A program made the translations under genes and the position numbers. Positions 51,701-63,274 of a DNA stretch of 64,000 bases are shown here, one piece after another. This stretch comes from Echinococcus granulosus (taxonomy: Eukaryota > Platyhelminthes > Cestoda > Cyclophyllidea > Taeniidae), in NCBI RefSeq assembly GCF_000524195.1, contig NW_020170391.1:826273-890272 (forward strand), read 5' to 3'. Every line of letters starts with the position of its first letter. Positions within the stretch are counted from its first letter, which is position 1. The notes beneath the pieces were generated by a model that worked only from the letters and a program-made list of their open reading frames with translations, did no database searches and was not told where the DNA came from.

Positions 51701-54700
51701 ATGTCTTCAAGTGCCACAATAATATACTGAGCGGTAACTCGGTTTGACCCTGATACCCAAAAATGGAACGGTTGTTTTGGATGCCCTTTGTCATTCACTG
51801 ATAGGGACGATGCATCAAATACCACAAACTTCAGACGGCAGTAGATGTAACTGCTTAGGAAGCATTAGCTCCTGGGGCGAAGTTTCAAAACACATATATG
51901 CCATTAATCATGGATTCCATAGAAAATGATGGCAATACCATAATCCCAATTACTTATTTTTTCGGTCGTTTTGCGTAGAATCTTGAGTAAATAAAGCTAT
52001 TTTCCCAAGGGTTCAAAGATCTTCAAATGTGGTGTTATTTTAATCTCCTTGCGCCCACTCGCAAAATTCAAATTAATTCACTCTAAAAGCAACACCGTTA
52101 GCAAAGTTAGTAAATTGATCATATCTCAACACGTCTGTTTTTTGTAGAATTAAAAAAACAAGCCAAGTATGAGTTTTCACAAAGTTCCTGGTGGAAATTG
52201 AAGTTGATCATAATGTTTTTGCTAATGATGGCATCAAGCCAAATCCATATACCCTTTGAGAAAGAGGAATTCAAGTAGGGCGAGCTGTGCGGACTCCCGC
52301 TTTAAAACAGTGCATGACTTCTTGAAAGTAAACGCTCCTTACAAATTTCCATGTCAAGATGGAATGTATAAATTCATTCCCAAATTAACAGTCTATCGGA
52401 CGTCTCAATTTGCTTGTTGATTAAAGATATCAGCAAACTTGTTTCCTGAATGCGCAATTCATAGCTAACTCAAATGGTACGGAAATACACTGCACACTGT
52501 GGAAGGTTTTGAGCCACCAAGCACTGACCTTTGAAATGGAAATACTTTATTTTCAGGTAATGCTATAAGTAACGCTCTTTAAGGAACTGAATGTAAGGGC
52601 ACAAATGCAAATGACAATCACCTACTTTATATTTGAAAATCGTATTTTTTAAGAATGGGACATCAGTTACAAACTCATTTCACAATAGAATCTACTAACT
52701 TCACTAATAACTCCTCATAAATATTGAGGACATTTTAGTTTTGCTTTTCAATACTAGGCTTTTTTCTTATTCTTTTCTAGTTTTTAGGTAAGCAATGGGC
52801 GGCTGAAGAACTTAATTCAAATGCATCAACATAAACTAGCAACGAAGTCCAAAGAAACTAAATCCATTGCTATTTGAATTTCTTCATTCCCTTGTCTAAA
52901 TGTGTCGATCAAGAAATTGCCTCATTTTCTCCCTCATATTGAGTTCTAAGGTTAAACGTTAGCACAATTCTCACGGATTGCTTGGATAAGGCTGTAAAAT
53001 TATTGCATACAGTACAGTATTTTTAAACAGGAAAATTTATAGGAACTTGAGTGCTGCTTGCTTTCTTTAGCCCGCCAGTAACCAAGCTAGTTTTATTACT
53101 TTAAAAAGGTCCATACAGCATACCATTGCGCTTAGGAGCATCTCAATATTGCACACTCAAAAATATTGTTCTTAAAAAACCCATTTGGCTTCAAAATCCT
53201 CGAAGTTATCCATCTTACCTTCGCAAAAGTAGCGCTGTTACAATTTAGACATTGCCCATAAAAATGTCTCTCTAACCAAGGACTAATCGCCCACCTATTC
53301 ATCCTGTAAACAGCTAAATAATGCGTCCATGGTATCAAAATATTTTAAAATAGATAGCTATTCTGTCTGCTTGACCATCAAAGTCTCAAGCTGGTCTCAC
53401 GGGATGTACCGCGGGCGGTTGGACTTGCCCGTCCAGAAAGGGTTTAAATGTCCACTGGCAAGGCTTCCACTCAAGCAAGCAAACTAACAAGAGAAAATCT
53501 AAAATTGTTCAAATATGTGGCCTTTATTCATGCTTGGTAGAAACAGAATTAGCGCTACGTTCGGTCGAGAGCGAAAATGTAAACACTACCAATGCGTAGG
53601 AAGCCATTTTTTGAAAGTTTTCAGGCACGCCCATCATTCGTGCCTCCTGTTTATTACCTATGGCCACACTTCATTTGAACGGCTTAAAATCGTCCCTGTT
53701 TATGTCCCACATGCTTTGCCCATGGGGCAGCTAACAGAATCTACGGGGTTCCTCAACGGCTCCCTCTATTTAAACAGGTCAATCCATTGGTCAAAACACA
53801 GTCTGCACATTACTATGTAAAGCGTGGTCGACGATCATGCCCAAGGGGCAGCATAATCAGTTAGCAAAAAGTATCTCTACCATTTCCCACGAACGTAATG
53901 AATGCAAACTACTCAATATTATTTAAAATTGTAATGAATTTCCCTAACGTAGTTAAGTGAATTATTAACAGATAAAATTGGAATAGGGAAATAATTTGTG
54001 CTGCCATTTAACTTAAGAAAAGGAGAATTGTAACACATATACTGAATGAAAAGGGCAAGGTTTGCTCAATTACATTTAACCTATCCTTTTTTTGCACATA
54101 AGTTAAGCAAATCATCCACCACAACCATGCAACGGAAAATTTGAAAAGAAATTGGCAAGTAGGTGTGTTTATTATTTCCGATAGAATAACCTAAGATGAG
54201 TTGTAGTGATACGTTTTGTGTATAACTGTACATTTAACTACCAGGACGCCTCAGTGTTCACGTCTTTCACTTCCCTTTTGATGATATGACCGTACATTAC
54301 TTACAGATCTCCCATTATTGTATAGCTCATCAAGATTTCCAGTGAGACCTTGACTGCTACTACGGTGGTACTGATAACTGAATCCGATTCAAAGGGACAA
54401 CTATCAAATTATCAAGCCTTAACTGGACAGAAGGAGCATCGGCTACAGATAATAAATAGGCCGAAATATGGAGTACAAAGTTAATAGAAGCAGCATTTAC
54501 CTTCGACAAATACTCCAATCTTATGTTCTACAAGAATACTGTTAACAACTAAGACAATACCACACTTGAAGGACCTAAATGTGCCAGATGTACAGAGCCT
54601 GAATAACACCTGGGTAGACTACTAGGCGGCCCTAAATGGGAACGAGGTGGCAAGGCGAAATTGATGCAAGGAGTTGGATCTTCGGAGCTACATTAGTTGG

Positions 54701-55471
54701 TCAATTTTATTAAATATTTCTGCGTTTAGACCAGTGACATACCGAGTTTACCTACTGCAAAGGATCTTTCAACCTTAAACACCACAAAGTTAGTGAATCC
54801 CCCCTTTGATAATGTTGTTTACGATGAGGGCTGAACTTCGAATATGGGTGAATCGGTAGGGCCCACAAGTAACACTGGGATTGAATTAAAATCTGACTAC
54901 TATAATTTTTCCATTTGTTGGTAAAATTTAAGGAACTGACGACTTTGTGATGGCCAAAGCGAAAAAGTGACAACGATCAAAAGATGGAGAACGGTGTAGC
55001 AATTCAACTATTGCTCAACTGTTTTTTTTACTTTTCGCGATCGAAACTTCATTTTTAGCGCGGATGAAAGGTTGTGTTTGTAGTTTTGAGCATTTCTTCA
55101 CATCAATTGCTTTTTCATACCTGCGTGTTCTATCCAGACTTCTAGGAAGACCCTAAGGTGCAACAGCTCCAAGACGACAACACCAGGTCACCTGACGACT
55201 AAAATGTTTCGTAGTTATAATGTTTGTGAAAGTCGAAATACGCTGTTAATAGATCTATTGTTACAGAAATTGCAAACCAAATTCGTCTTTTTAAAGTGTA
55301 CAGAAAATAAAAGCCTTCAACGTTACAAAGTTAAACTCACACAATTTCAATAAATATAATAAAAAATAAAAATTCGGAGTCTTCGAATTTAGGCTGGAAT
55401 AAGATATTGAAATTAGTGTAGCCATTTCCTGATTTGGGACCCGGCAAATTTAAGGGGGTGCACTCTTTCTA
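48778..55471. other. 6.7 kb between the orphan exon and the TAF1C-like gene, nothing supported
   Basis: Mostly AT-rich with scattered short frames. The 53515-53820 plus frame (101 codons) has no splice support or family motif. Further exons of the orphan gene could lie here if its 48774 end is a donor. No RNA gene or repeat array was recognised. Confidence 0.45.
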
Positions 55472-58400
55472 ATGTGTGCTGATTTCCCGCGTGGTTTCTT
55501 TCCGGATTGGTGGGATATACATACCCACAAAGCTAATCATCTTAACCAACTGCCGAGTATCCGGGTGCCGTTTGGGAATGGGAGATCTACGACTGCTGAC
55601 TGGGGTCGTGTGGGGTCCTGCCAGTTAACCTTGTCAGACGACGCAGTCCAAGTACGCTTTCAATTTGCGTTGCTTAAATGCATAGCTCTGGTGTCGTTTT
55701 TTCCCTGATTTAGTCCTTAAGGTATGGTCACCTTTCTCTGCATATAAAAGACAGCAAATATTATGGATCCTCCAATCTAGAATGTACACAAGTTTGCTGA
55801 ACCACACTTTATCGCTGTAATCTACATTTTTAGTTATGAGGCATGATTTCTGAAAACTGAACATAGGTGCGTTTTGAGGTTGAGATTTATGGCACATTTA
55901 AGGAAGTAATTTTAGCCAGCACCTCAGAAATCACGCATAATTGGAAAATCTAGCAGGAACTGTTAATTATTTGGCTTCTAATGCGATGATTATACTGTGA
56001 TTTATTTTTGGGATTCAGGTACATCCCCAACTCTCTTGCGATTTAGCTGGAGCCTTGCATCGTGCTGGATGCCCCGAACCCGTTTTGCCTGTTCATTATC
56101 ATTGGAGCCAAAAAAAGGCGAATCTTTCATCTTCTTCATTTTCTAAAACCCTTTTTAAGGAGTTGGGTATCACGCAGCTCCTCGACGACCCTGTTTTTGG
56201 TGAACAAGCCTGTGCGACATTTGTTTGTGCCAAGTTTGTGACTTTTCTAAATCAGAATGTACCAAATTTGTCCAAATCACAAATGAGACGGCGGAAATAT
56301 ATCGAAACCCGTGCTTCAGCGGATAATACACTAAAATTCTTGGAATTAATTGAGAAATCCACATCGAAAGTTCTTTCTTCGGCCCGCCAGTCTGAAGTAT
56401 TACAAAGAGCATTGGAGAAGATTGTGAACACTGTCAAAGACTTGACTGCTGAACCATCGGAGGTTGAGGAGGGAATTCGACGCGAGATATTGCGAAAAAG
56501 ACGACTTAAACTCCAATCTCCTTTGACTCCTTCCCTTGGGTCTATGTTTAGGATTCCTTTTGATGAGGTGCAGGCCAAAGCTGTTTCAAAGTACCTCGGT
56601 TTCGATGAGGAGGCAAGCACAGAAACACAACCAAAATTTTCGCAATTGTCTTATCTTTCTTGTGGAATTGACCCCTTTCTTATTGCTCTATCGGCAAGGC
56701 CGGTGAATCCAGATTTCCTCGGCAGTGGCTGCCTTCGTGTGATTGGAGAGGGGAATCCTTTAATGTTATGGGCTCCACCCGCTCTGACCACATCCACCCC
56801 AAAGATATTTCTCGCTTTGCTCCCCAACGCCGTCTCATTTCCCCTCTCAACAAATCAGTATACGTCCTTTCAAGTGCCTGATGAATTTGTGGGGTCTTCC
56901 GTGTGTGAGATCGACGCCGTTCAAGTGAGTTGTTATTCAAAATCGCTTGCTAATGTGATTTACTACTTGTTACATCCCGAACGACAGTAGTAGTATTTAG
57001 TCCTCCCGACCGTTTATTTTATTATCCTAACTACAGATGTCTTATCTGAGTTCTTCACTCAACATGCAAGCTTAGATAGATTGTAATCTGTAAAAAAATC
57101 GGCAAAGGTGAATTCGATATTGCGTTGAAATTAACAGGCACAGAAATGTTTTTTTTTTTCAGCTAGATGAATTTTCCCTTTATTCCATCGCCCGGAATAC
57201 AGGCAGTCAGGTATTTACGAGCAGGACGAGGCTCAAGCTTCTGGACTCGGGGAGTTTGACAGTGGTGGATTGTGATCACACTCAATTCAACTCAAGCATC
57301 AACTACTACAAACCTACCTCGGTGGCCATATGCCCCTGGTGCATACATTCGGACAGATCGAGTGTAGCCTCACTCAGGTGGGCTCTCGCTGGCCGCACGC
57401 ATGATCCTGTGGCTTTTCCCGATGCGCACTTGGCTGTCGTGGAACTCTTTGATGCTGGGTTAAATCGACGTCTGTGGTGCGGTCGAATTCCACTCAGCAG
57501 CGAAGGTTAGTCCGCTTCTCTATCCCTCCTGCGTGGTATGTATCTTCTGGATTAACTGCTTTTTTGTCGCTTCCAGGTGAATGCATAACCCACCTGCTGA
57601 CTAACTCGGTAGCAGCATCGAGTTTGGACTTCGTAGACAAATGTTACACGAAATTTGAGGAATCAAAACGGACATATGCCAACTCTTTCCTCTACGAGAG
57701 TCTCCTCGACTACTGTCAGCAAGTTCAAAAAAAGCAGAAGGGAGGTTTTTTGTCACCAGAGCAGTTGCTTTATCGTGCGGAGCTTGATTTTCGACTGAGC
57801 CACGCTTCCACGTGGGTGCGTGTGGGTTTTGCAGACGCTCCAGGCCTACTTTGCCTTGCAACACCAAAACGACTTCTTTGTCTTGACACCCGCATCTCGG
57901 GCGCGCGAGCGGCTCAGGAGTTGTTCAACATGGCCACGAAAGTGGTCGACATGGACAAGGGGCGGTCATTCAATCCTTACGAGAGCATTTTCTACGCACA
58001 ACCCCAGTGGTATGGTGACACATACGCTCTGCTTGCTACTGACTACAGCGGCTTGGTTCTGGACAAGCGCATGCCCGGACATCCCGTCCTACACTGGTCT
58101 CATGCCCTAAGAGGTCCTTTAACCTATGCACAAATCTGCGATGTCAAAGACCAATCTGGCGAATTTCCCGCACAGGTAGTGCTTTTGATTTAGGGTCTAA
58201 GTCCCTAACTTTTTGGAAAATTAGTTTTGAGTGATCTTCTGTTTGGTTTACAGGCGGCACTCGTGGCGGCTTCGCAGATGCCCGGAGAACTTTCGATTAT
58301 GGGGATCAATTTTAACAGGAATATTGCCTTGCCGCCCACTGTAGTTGGACCCTGCATGACAAATGGAACTCTCACTGACATTCTGGACTGTCCACTCAAC

Positions 58401-58961
58401 AATCTTCACAGTGGTATCTTAGATCCTCATTTTTGCAACGAGCGGTTCACCACAGGCCTGGTGGGTTCGACAGCTTATGTACTTCGAGATGAATGTGACA
58501 TCAAGCCAATCGGGGTTCGTGGTCTCATGTTGACTTCCCGCGGTGACATATTCAGCGAGGACTGGTATTTCTCCGAACACAGGGCTGCAGAACTACATCA
58601 AAGCCGTGCAGAGGAGGTACGCTCCTGGTGTCTGGGTTTCAACAGTTCTAACGAACCAGAACCATCCCGATTTAAAGTATCTGGCCTTGCCGATGAGCTG
58701 CTGAATAATGTCGTTAAAACTCGCCAAAAGTCGACGAAGGCGACATTTGAGCTTTTCACGATTGAAGATGTCATTTCCGAATCTAAACGTGAATTTGCGG
58801 ATCCGACATATCCCAAGGAGCTCTATTCCGACTTGTGTCAACTCCTTACCAGTGGATCTGTGCCGCCTTCGCTGTCTCTAAGCCGCAGAGATGAGGAAAA
58901 GAAGTACGACTCATTCATAGATCAGATTATTGACGAAGCCAAGAAGAAGATGAAGAAATAG
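55472..58961 (+). CDS. TAF1C: TAF1C-like protein (RNA polymerase I SL1 subunit), five exons
   Basis: Exons 55472-55651, 56019-56924, 57163-57505, 57577-58175 and 58254-58961. All phases agree; total 911 aa (human TAF1C 869). In the family it is part of SL1/TIF-IB, which recruits Pol I to rDNA promoters in the nucleolus. The identification rests on ordered weak matches. Near residue 70-110 there is a helical segment (LLDDPVFGEQACATFVCAKF). A beta-propeller-like core follows, with STWVRVGFADAPGLL then ATPKRLLCLDTR (human SSWRW...VKMLDTQG region). Next is TDYSGLVLDKRMPGHPVLHW followed by SHALRGPL (human LYLVDERLPLVPMLKWNHGL). Late in the protein comes RGLMLTSRGDIFSEDW. The C-terminus is Lys- and Glu-rich. 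The start is the only plausible Met in the first exon, which ends with CAA|GTACGC. Introns three and four are 71 and 78 nt. It could be another diverged propeller protein, but TAF1C fits best. Confidence 0.65.
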
Positions 58962-59025
58962 GCTTTTACTTGAACGTTTACAAGCTGTTTCTATTTCGCT
59001 TCTCCATGCTGTACATTGGGATAAG

Positions 59026-59031
59026 TTTATT
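59026..59031 (-). terminator. Poly(A) signal AATAAA of DNAL1
   Basis: tttatt on the plus strand, AATAAA on the minus strand, 58 bases beyond the DNAL1 stop. It lies only 65 bases past the stop of the convergent TAF1C-like gene. Confidence 0.6.
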
Positions 59032-59088
59032 CACATTGTCTAAAATACACTTCATTTACCAATGTATTATACTAGCCGAATAGTATCT

Positions 59089-60158
59089 TCAAGTCTCCTC
59101 CTCGGCGTCGTCTCGCACGAAGGGAATGCCTGAAGTTAGAGGCTCATAAATTAGCGGATCAACCCATCGGTCGTTTACGAATAATAATTGATGCATTTAA
59201 TCCGTCATATCGAGTTCGTGCGTATGTAGGGTTGGTCTTTAATCAGGGGAGTGTGACTCATTCTCTCTAGGCCGTTGATGCTGGTGTATTCTTTTTTTTG
59301 GTTTTATCGTACGGAATAACATTTAGTTGAGCAATTGTTTGTTCTCACAAGGTAGCGCAAGAACATGTGCCAGTGAAGCATTTGAAAGAGTAAACTAGTG
59401 TCCTACTTGTTTCGTTGATCAACCATTTAGAACAGAGGTATTACAATTTAGAGACGTCAACTCTACGTCACTGGGTTAATATCGGTGCTTACCATCTAGT
59501 TTCTTTATCTTAGGTAGTTTCTTCATAACTTCATCTCTAAATGTCTCTTGGTTGTGTTCTTCCAGTGGATTTCCTATGAAGACCTAAAGTGCGCAAAGTT
59601 TTGCAGTTACCGACGAAGACGAGGTCAGCAAGAGATGGAAGTTCGTTTAGCTTGAGCAGTTCAACCCAATCTTTGACCTTGTTATTTGACATGTAAAGTA
59701 CACGTAATTTCTTCAGAGAACCGAGACCCTTAAGCTTTTCAATCAAATTGTAGGATATCCATAGTTCCTCAAGAGTCTCTCCGAGTGGTTCCAACCCGGA
59801 TATATTTTTTATGTTATTTCTAGCTAACGAGAGGACACGAAGGTGCTCTGATATTCATTTAGTGGGTAAAGTACATCCTTACTTAGAGAATGTAGGTTCG
59901 ATATTTTTTCAATAGCGTTTGATGAAAGCGACAATCTTCTAAAGACTGTGTAACGGCAAATTAAGGCACTACTCGCATTTGGACAGCACAGATAATCCCG
60001 CATCCATTTTTTCTATTGGCGGGAATTGGGCGTAGAGTTTGACTTCAGTTGCTTCGCTCGCCTTTTGGTTCGTTTTTGCCTCCCAATCTGCGATAGCAGC
60101 TTTAATTGTTGTAGGTTTGGCCTAATGAAACCTTAAAAACCAATCCCTTTCGAACCAT
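59089..60158 (-). CDS. DNAL1: Axonemal dynein light chain 1 (leucine-rich repeat), six exons with mini-introns
   Basis: DNAL1 (LC1 type) binds the motor domain of outer-arm dynein in cilia and flagella. Exons in order: 60156-60158 (ATG only), 59973-60121, 59883-59938, 59611-59847, 59493-59573, 59089-59129. The sum is 567 nt, 188 aa, against 190 in human. After removal of four introns of 34, 34, 35 and 37 nt and one of 363 nt, the protein follows the human one nearly end to end: [99 protein letters not shown], then an acidic end (RDDAEEET). The first exon holding only the start codon is the least certain part; its donor GTTCGA is weak. A flatworm would need this gene for flame cells, sperm or sensory cilia (inference). 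Confidence 0.92.
59574..59610 (-). other. 37-nt intron in DNAL1
   Basis: Minus strand TTCGTCG|GTAACT ... cttcatag|GAAATCC. Phase 1. Removal joins DLVFVG to NPLEEH, the conserved FVGNPLEE motif. Confidence 0.88.
59848..59882 (-). other. 35-nt intron in DNAL1
   Basis: Minus strand CTCTAA|GTAAGG ... atatcag|AGCACC. Phase 1. Removal joins NLHSL to [12 protein letters not shown], preserving the leucine-rich repeat register. Confidence 0.88.
59939..59972 (-). other. 34-nt intron in DNAL1
   Basis: Minus strand AAATGCGA|GTAGTG ... ctttag|AAGATTG. Without splicing the frame hits TAG at once. After removal (phase 2) it reads [15 protein letters not shown], as in the family. Confidence 0.85.
60122..60155 (-). 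other. 34-nt intron directly after the DNAL1 start codon
   Basis: Minus strand ATG|GTTCGA ... cattag|GCCAAACC. It puts Met before AKPTTIK, matching the conserved MAKATTIK start of the family. The donor is weak and the start could instead lie on a farther exon. Confidence 0.5.
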
Positions 60159-62964
60159 TTCATAAAGACGTAGCGGCTAATAACACCCTAGCAATGACTA
60201 TAATAAATTTAATAAAACAAACGAAACAAAATGATCACACATCACTTAAGTAGTGCTAAATTCGAAGTATTCTGGCCCACGAAGCAACATTTAAAATTCA
60301 TTAGATGCATGAAGAAGGTGATCTTGGTGCAGACTGTGAAACAGGATATTGCTTTTTTACAATTTTGAGCACTGGAGATGTATTTATTAATTAAATGTCA
60401 AACAAAGACAGTATAGAGAATTAATCAAGCAATTTTAGTGTTTTGAACATGAAATATATTCTGTTATTTAACTTAATGATCAGCTAAGCAATGAAAATTC
60501 TATTGAGCAAAGATTTCGGCATTTGTAAATTTAATTCTCACCTACCTCCTAAAGTGTAATGGCTCATTATCTTACTTACTCACGTGCCTAATTACCTGGA
60601 CACTCCAGTCTCCATTAGTTGTGCTTCCACTTTGCACCTTTTACCAAAATTAGTCAGCTAACATGGTCATTGTGTTGTGGCGCCCCGAGACATCCCTGAA
60701 GATGAAAGAGGACATAATGCTCATGCAGGATGCATATAAATTTAACGTGCAGCAGCCTCTGGGGCTATTAGCATGCCCCTGGGGCCGGCCTATCCACTGA
60801 AGCTACAATGCCCAAGTCACAAAGTGGCCCTTAACTAAAGCCAATGTTTGAGCAACAAACGTCTTACAATATTGCATCTGAGTAGATGTGGAAGCAATCC
60901 CCATTTTTCACAACAGCGGATGAAGTTTTTGGGTGACGCATAATTCCATATCAAATATTACAAATTTCGCATTCAGTGACAAGCGTTTGTTTAGTTTAAT
61001 ATAGTCGTTTGCATTAACTTAGATTGTATTGCGGTTGACCAGGGGATCCTTGACCTTGTCGCAGAAGTAATTTTGAGTCGACAGCTGCGCTTTTGAAAAT
61101 GGCACGGGGTGTGGCTCTGCAGAATAGGAGAGCCACACATTGTTTATGAAATTTCCGAAATTCTGCCTTGCTTTCTAAATGTTTACCACAAAGATAGTGC
61201 AACAGGACAACTAATCACTGCTCACTAATTATACCCAAAATCAACTAAGTGGTAAATTTGAAACTGCTCTTTCGTTTTGTGCGTGCTTAAAAATAATCCC
61301 TTTCTCTGTGGTATGCGTACGGGAAATTCTGCTTTGATCATTGAGTCATTCCTTGGAGTTACTAAACCCCACAGAAGACAAGGACGCTTAATTCAATTTG
61401 CTGCGCATAGGCCCCTCGGATAACGTCATAAGATGGACGGTTTGGAATAAAAATTGGTTTTAAATGCATGGGGTTTTGGTGGGCTGTTAATGAGTATGGC
61501 GTGGGCTGGATGCTATATCACCGCTAAAGTGGTTGGAGATTCAAATAGGCAATTTAAAAACAAAACAAATCTTGCATCCAGTCACGTACAGAAAGGCTTG
61601 ATAGGTACGCCATGCTTCAGTGACTTGAAGAAAAATCTGTGCTTAAACAATTCCTCTCGCGTATTGATGGTACGAAGCTGCAGAATTGTTCCACATTTAT
61701 ATCGTTGAAATAAGCAAAATTACTGGTGGCGATATTGTGAGCACGAATCTGTACCGCATACTCCAACTTATCAATTTAATGGGTTGTACCCTTGATCTGG
61801 AGTTACCCAAATAAGGGTAACCGTACCCAGATGTATTATTTTATGTCTCGGACTCAAGTACGTAATGTGAAATACTCTAGTTAAAAAGGAGATGCTGCCA
61901 ATGAAAAATAATAATGCTGTTAAATACTGTTAGTAATTCACCAATTCTGCAGCGGTAAGAACCAGAAATCAGTGTAAAAATGTCAGCCATAAGTGGGCAC
62001 TGTAAACTAGGTGTTTGTCTTCGTGACATCTAAGGTGTGTCACTGGTGTCTATTTTGCGCAGCCCCGCTTGGCACAACACCGAAATTTGAGTCTATCAAA
62101 GCGGGGAAACGCTGTATAAATAACTCCAAAACCGGTGAAAGGACGAAAGAAGAGCTGGGACGTAAATTTAAGATTGCAAAGTTTTATGTTTCTACCTTAA
62201 ATACGTGTCCAAATCGAATGTTGGAATGAGAAACTGTTCCCTCGACATGCAACGTCATTTGAAAAAATTATCGAATTTTCAACCTAGAATTTAAAAAGGG
62301 AAAACCTTAACGCTTAAGTAGAATAATGTCTTTGTAAATAAAGTCACAAAAGTTGTGTAGATGTTAATTATAAAAGTATTTTGGTTCGGCGTCAGCAATC
62401 CCACCCACCGCTCAAATGCACAGTGATGGCATGACATGGCACTGGGCAGAAGGCAACCGTAATAGCAAACCGTGTTTATTCAATGTGAGTGTCGTATCAT
62501 GTGTGATTAGCCAGGCGAGGAAAACTAGTAGCTCTGGGCATGTGAGACGGAGTAGTCGGATTGAACAACGGACAACCCGATCCATGTACCTCGTGGAAAT
62601 GACTGTGGGGTTTGTGAGTACATGGTGATGTGATGCGGGTATGCGGGTTACTTCCGTCCCTAGTTATGGTTGTATTTTAACTGTTCATATGTGAGACATT
62701 CACACACTAGGACTTCTCGACCGCCTTTGTTAGGAAAAAGGAAGCGCCAAATGCCATGCATAGCCGTATTGACCATGCTCAAAGCCCATATATGAAACCA
62801 AACTGCAGGTATGGTGGTGTGGAGAGCACGACAAGACATCGAAGCTTCACATAAGTTTATCAAACAAAAAAAGGGGGAAGGAGGGCTGACTACACAAAAC
62901 GTACAATAATTATTGTTAGCGAGATAAGTGAGTTCCTCAATTCGTATATGGAGGTAGATTTAGG
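60159..62964. other. 2.8 kb between DNAL1 and the BK-beta-like gene, nothing supported
   Basis: Holds the 5' flank of DNAL1 and the 3' flank of the BK-beta-like gene, both on the minus strand. AT-rich with short frames only; none resembles a known family or has convincing splice signals. No repeat or RNA gene recognised. Confidence 0.5.
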
Positions 62965-62970
62965 TTTATT
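62965..62970 (-). terminator. Poly(A) signal AATAAA of the BK-beta-like gene
   Basis: tttatt on the plus strand, AATAAA on the minus strand, about 305 bases after the stop codon of the upstream minus-strand gene. Confidence 0.5.
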
Positions 62971-63274
62971 TTTCCTTTCTTTGCCCTCCTTTGTAAACTA
63001 CAACCCATTTTTAAGAGCTTACAAACATCAAAACGGCAAAAGAATTGATAGTAAGAAACTAAGGATATGTTTATACGAGGAAATCGGAATAAACTACGGG
63101 GAATGAAAGAATCAAGCCTTACGAAAAAAGACTGATTTGTGGGTTTTCCTTTGAGTCGAGGTGCAACTAATAAGTAAGAGATGACATCAAAGAACCATTT
63201 TCATTTACTCTGTTGACTAAAGCTATATGTGCACACATGTGAAATCTGTAATGGAAGGGAGTGCGGAGGAGGAG

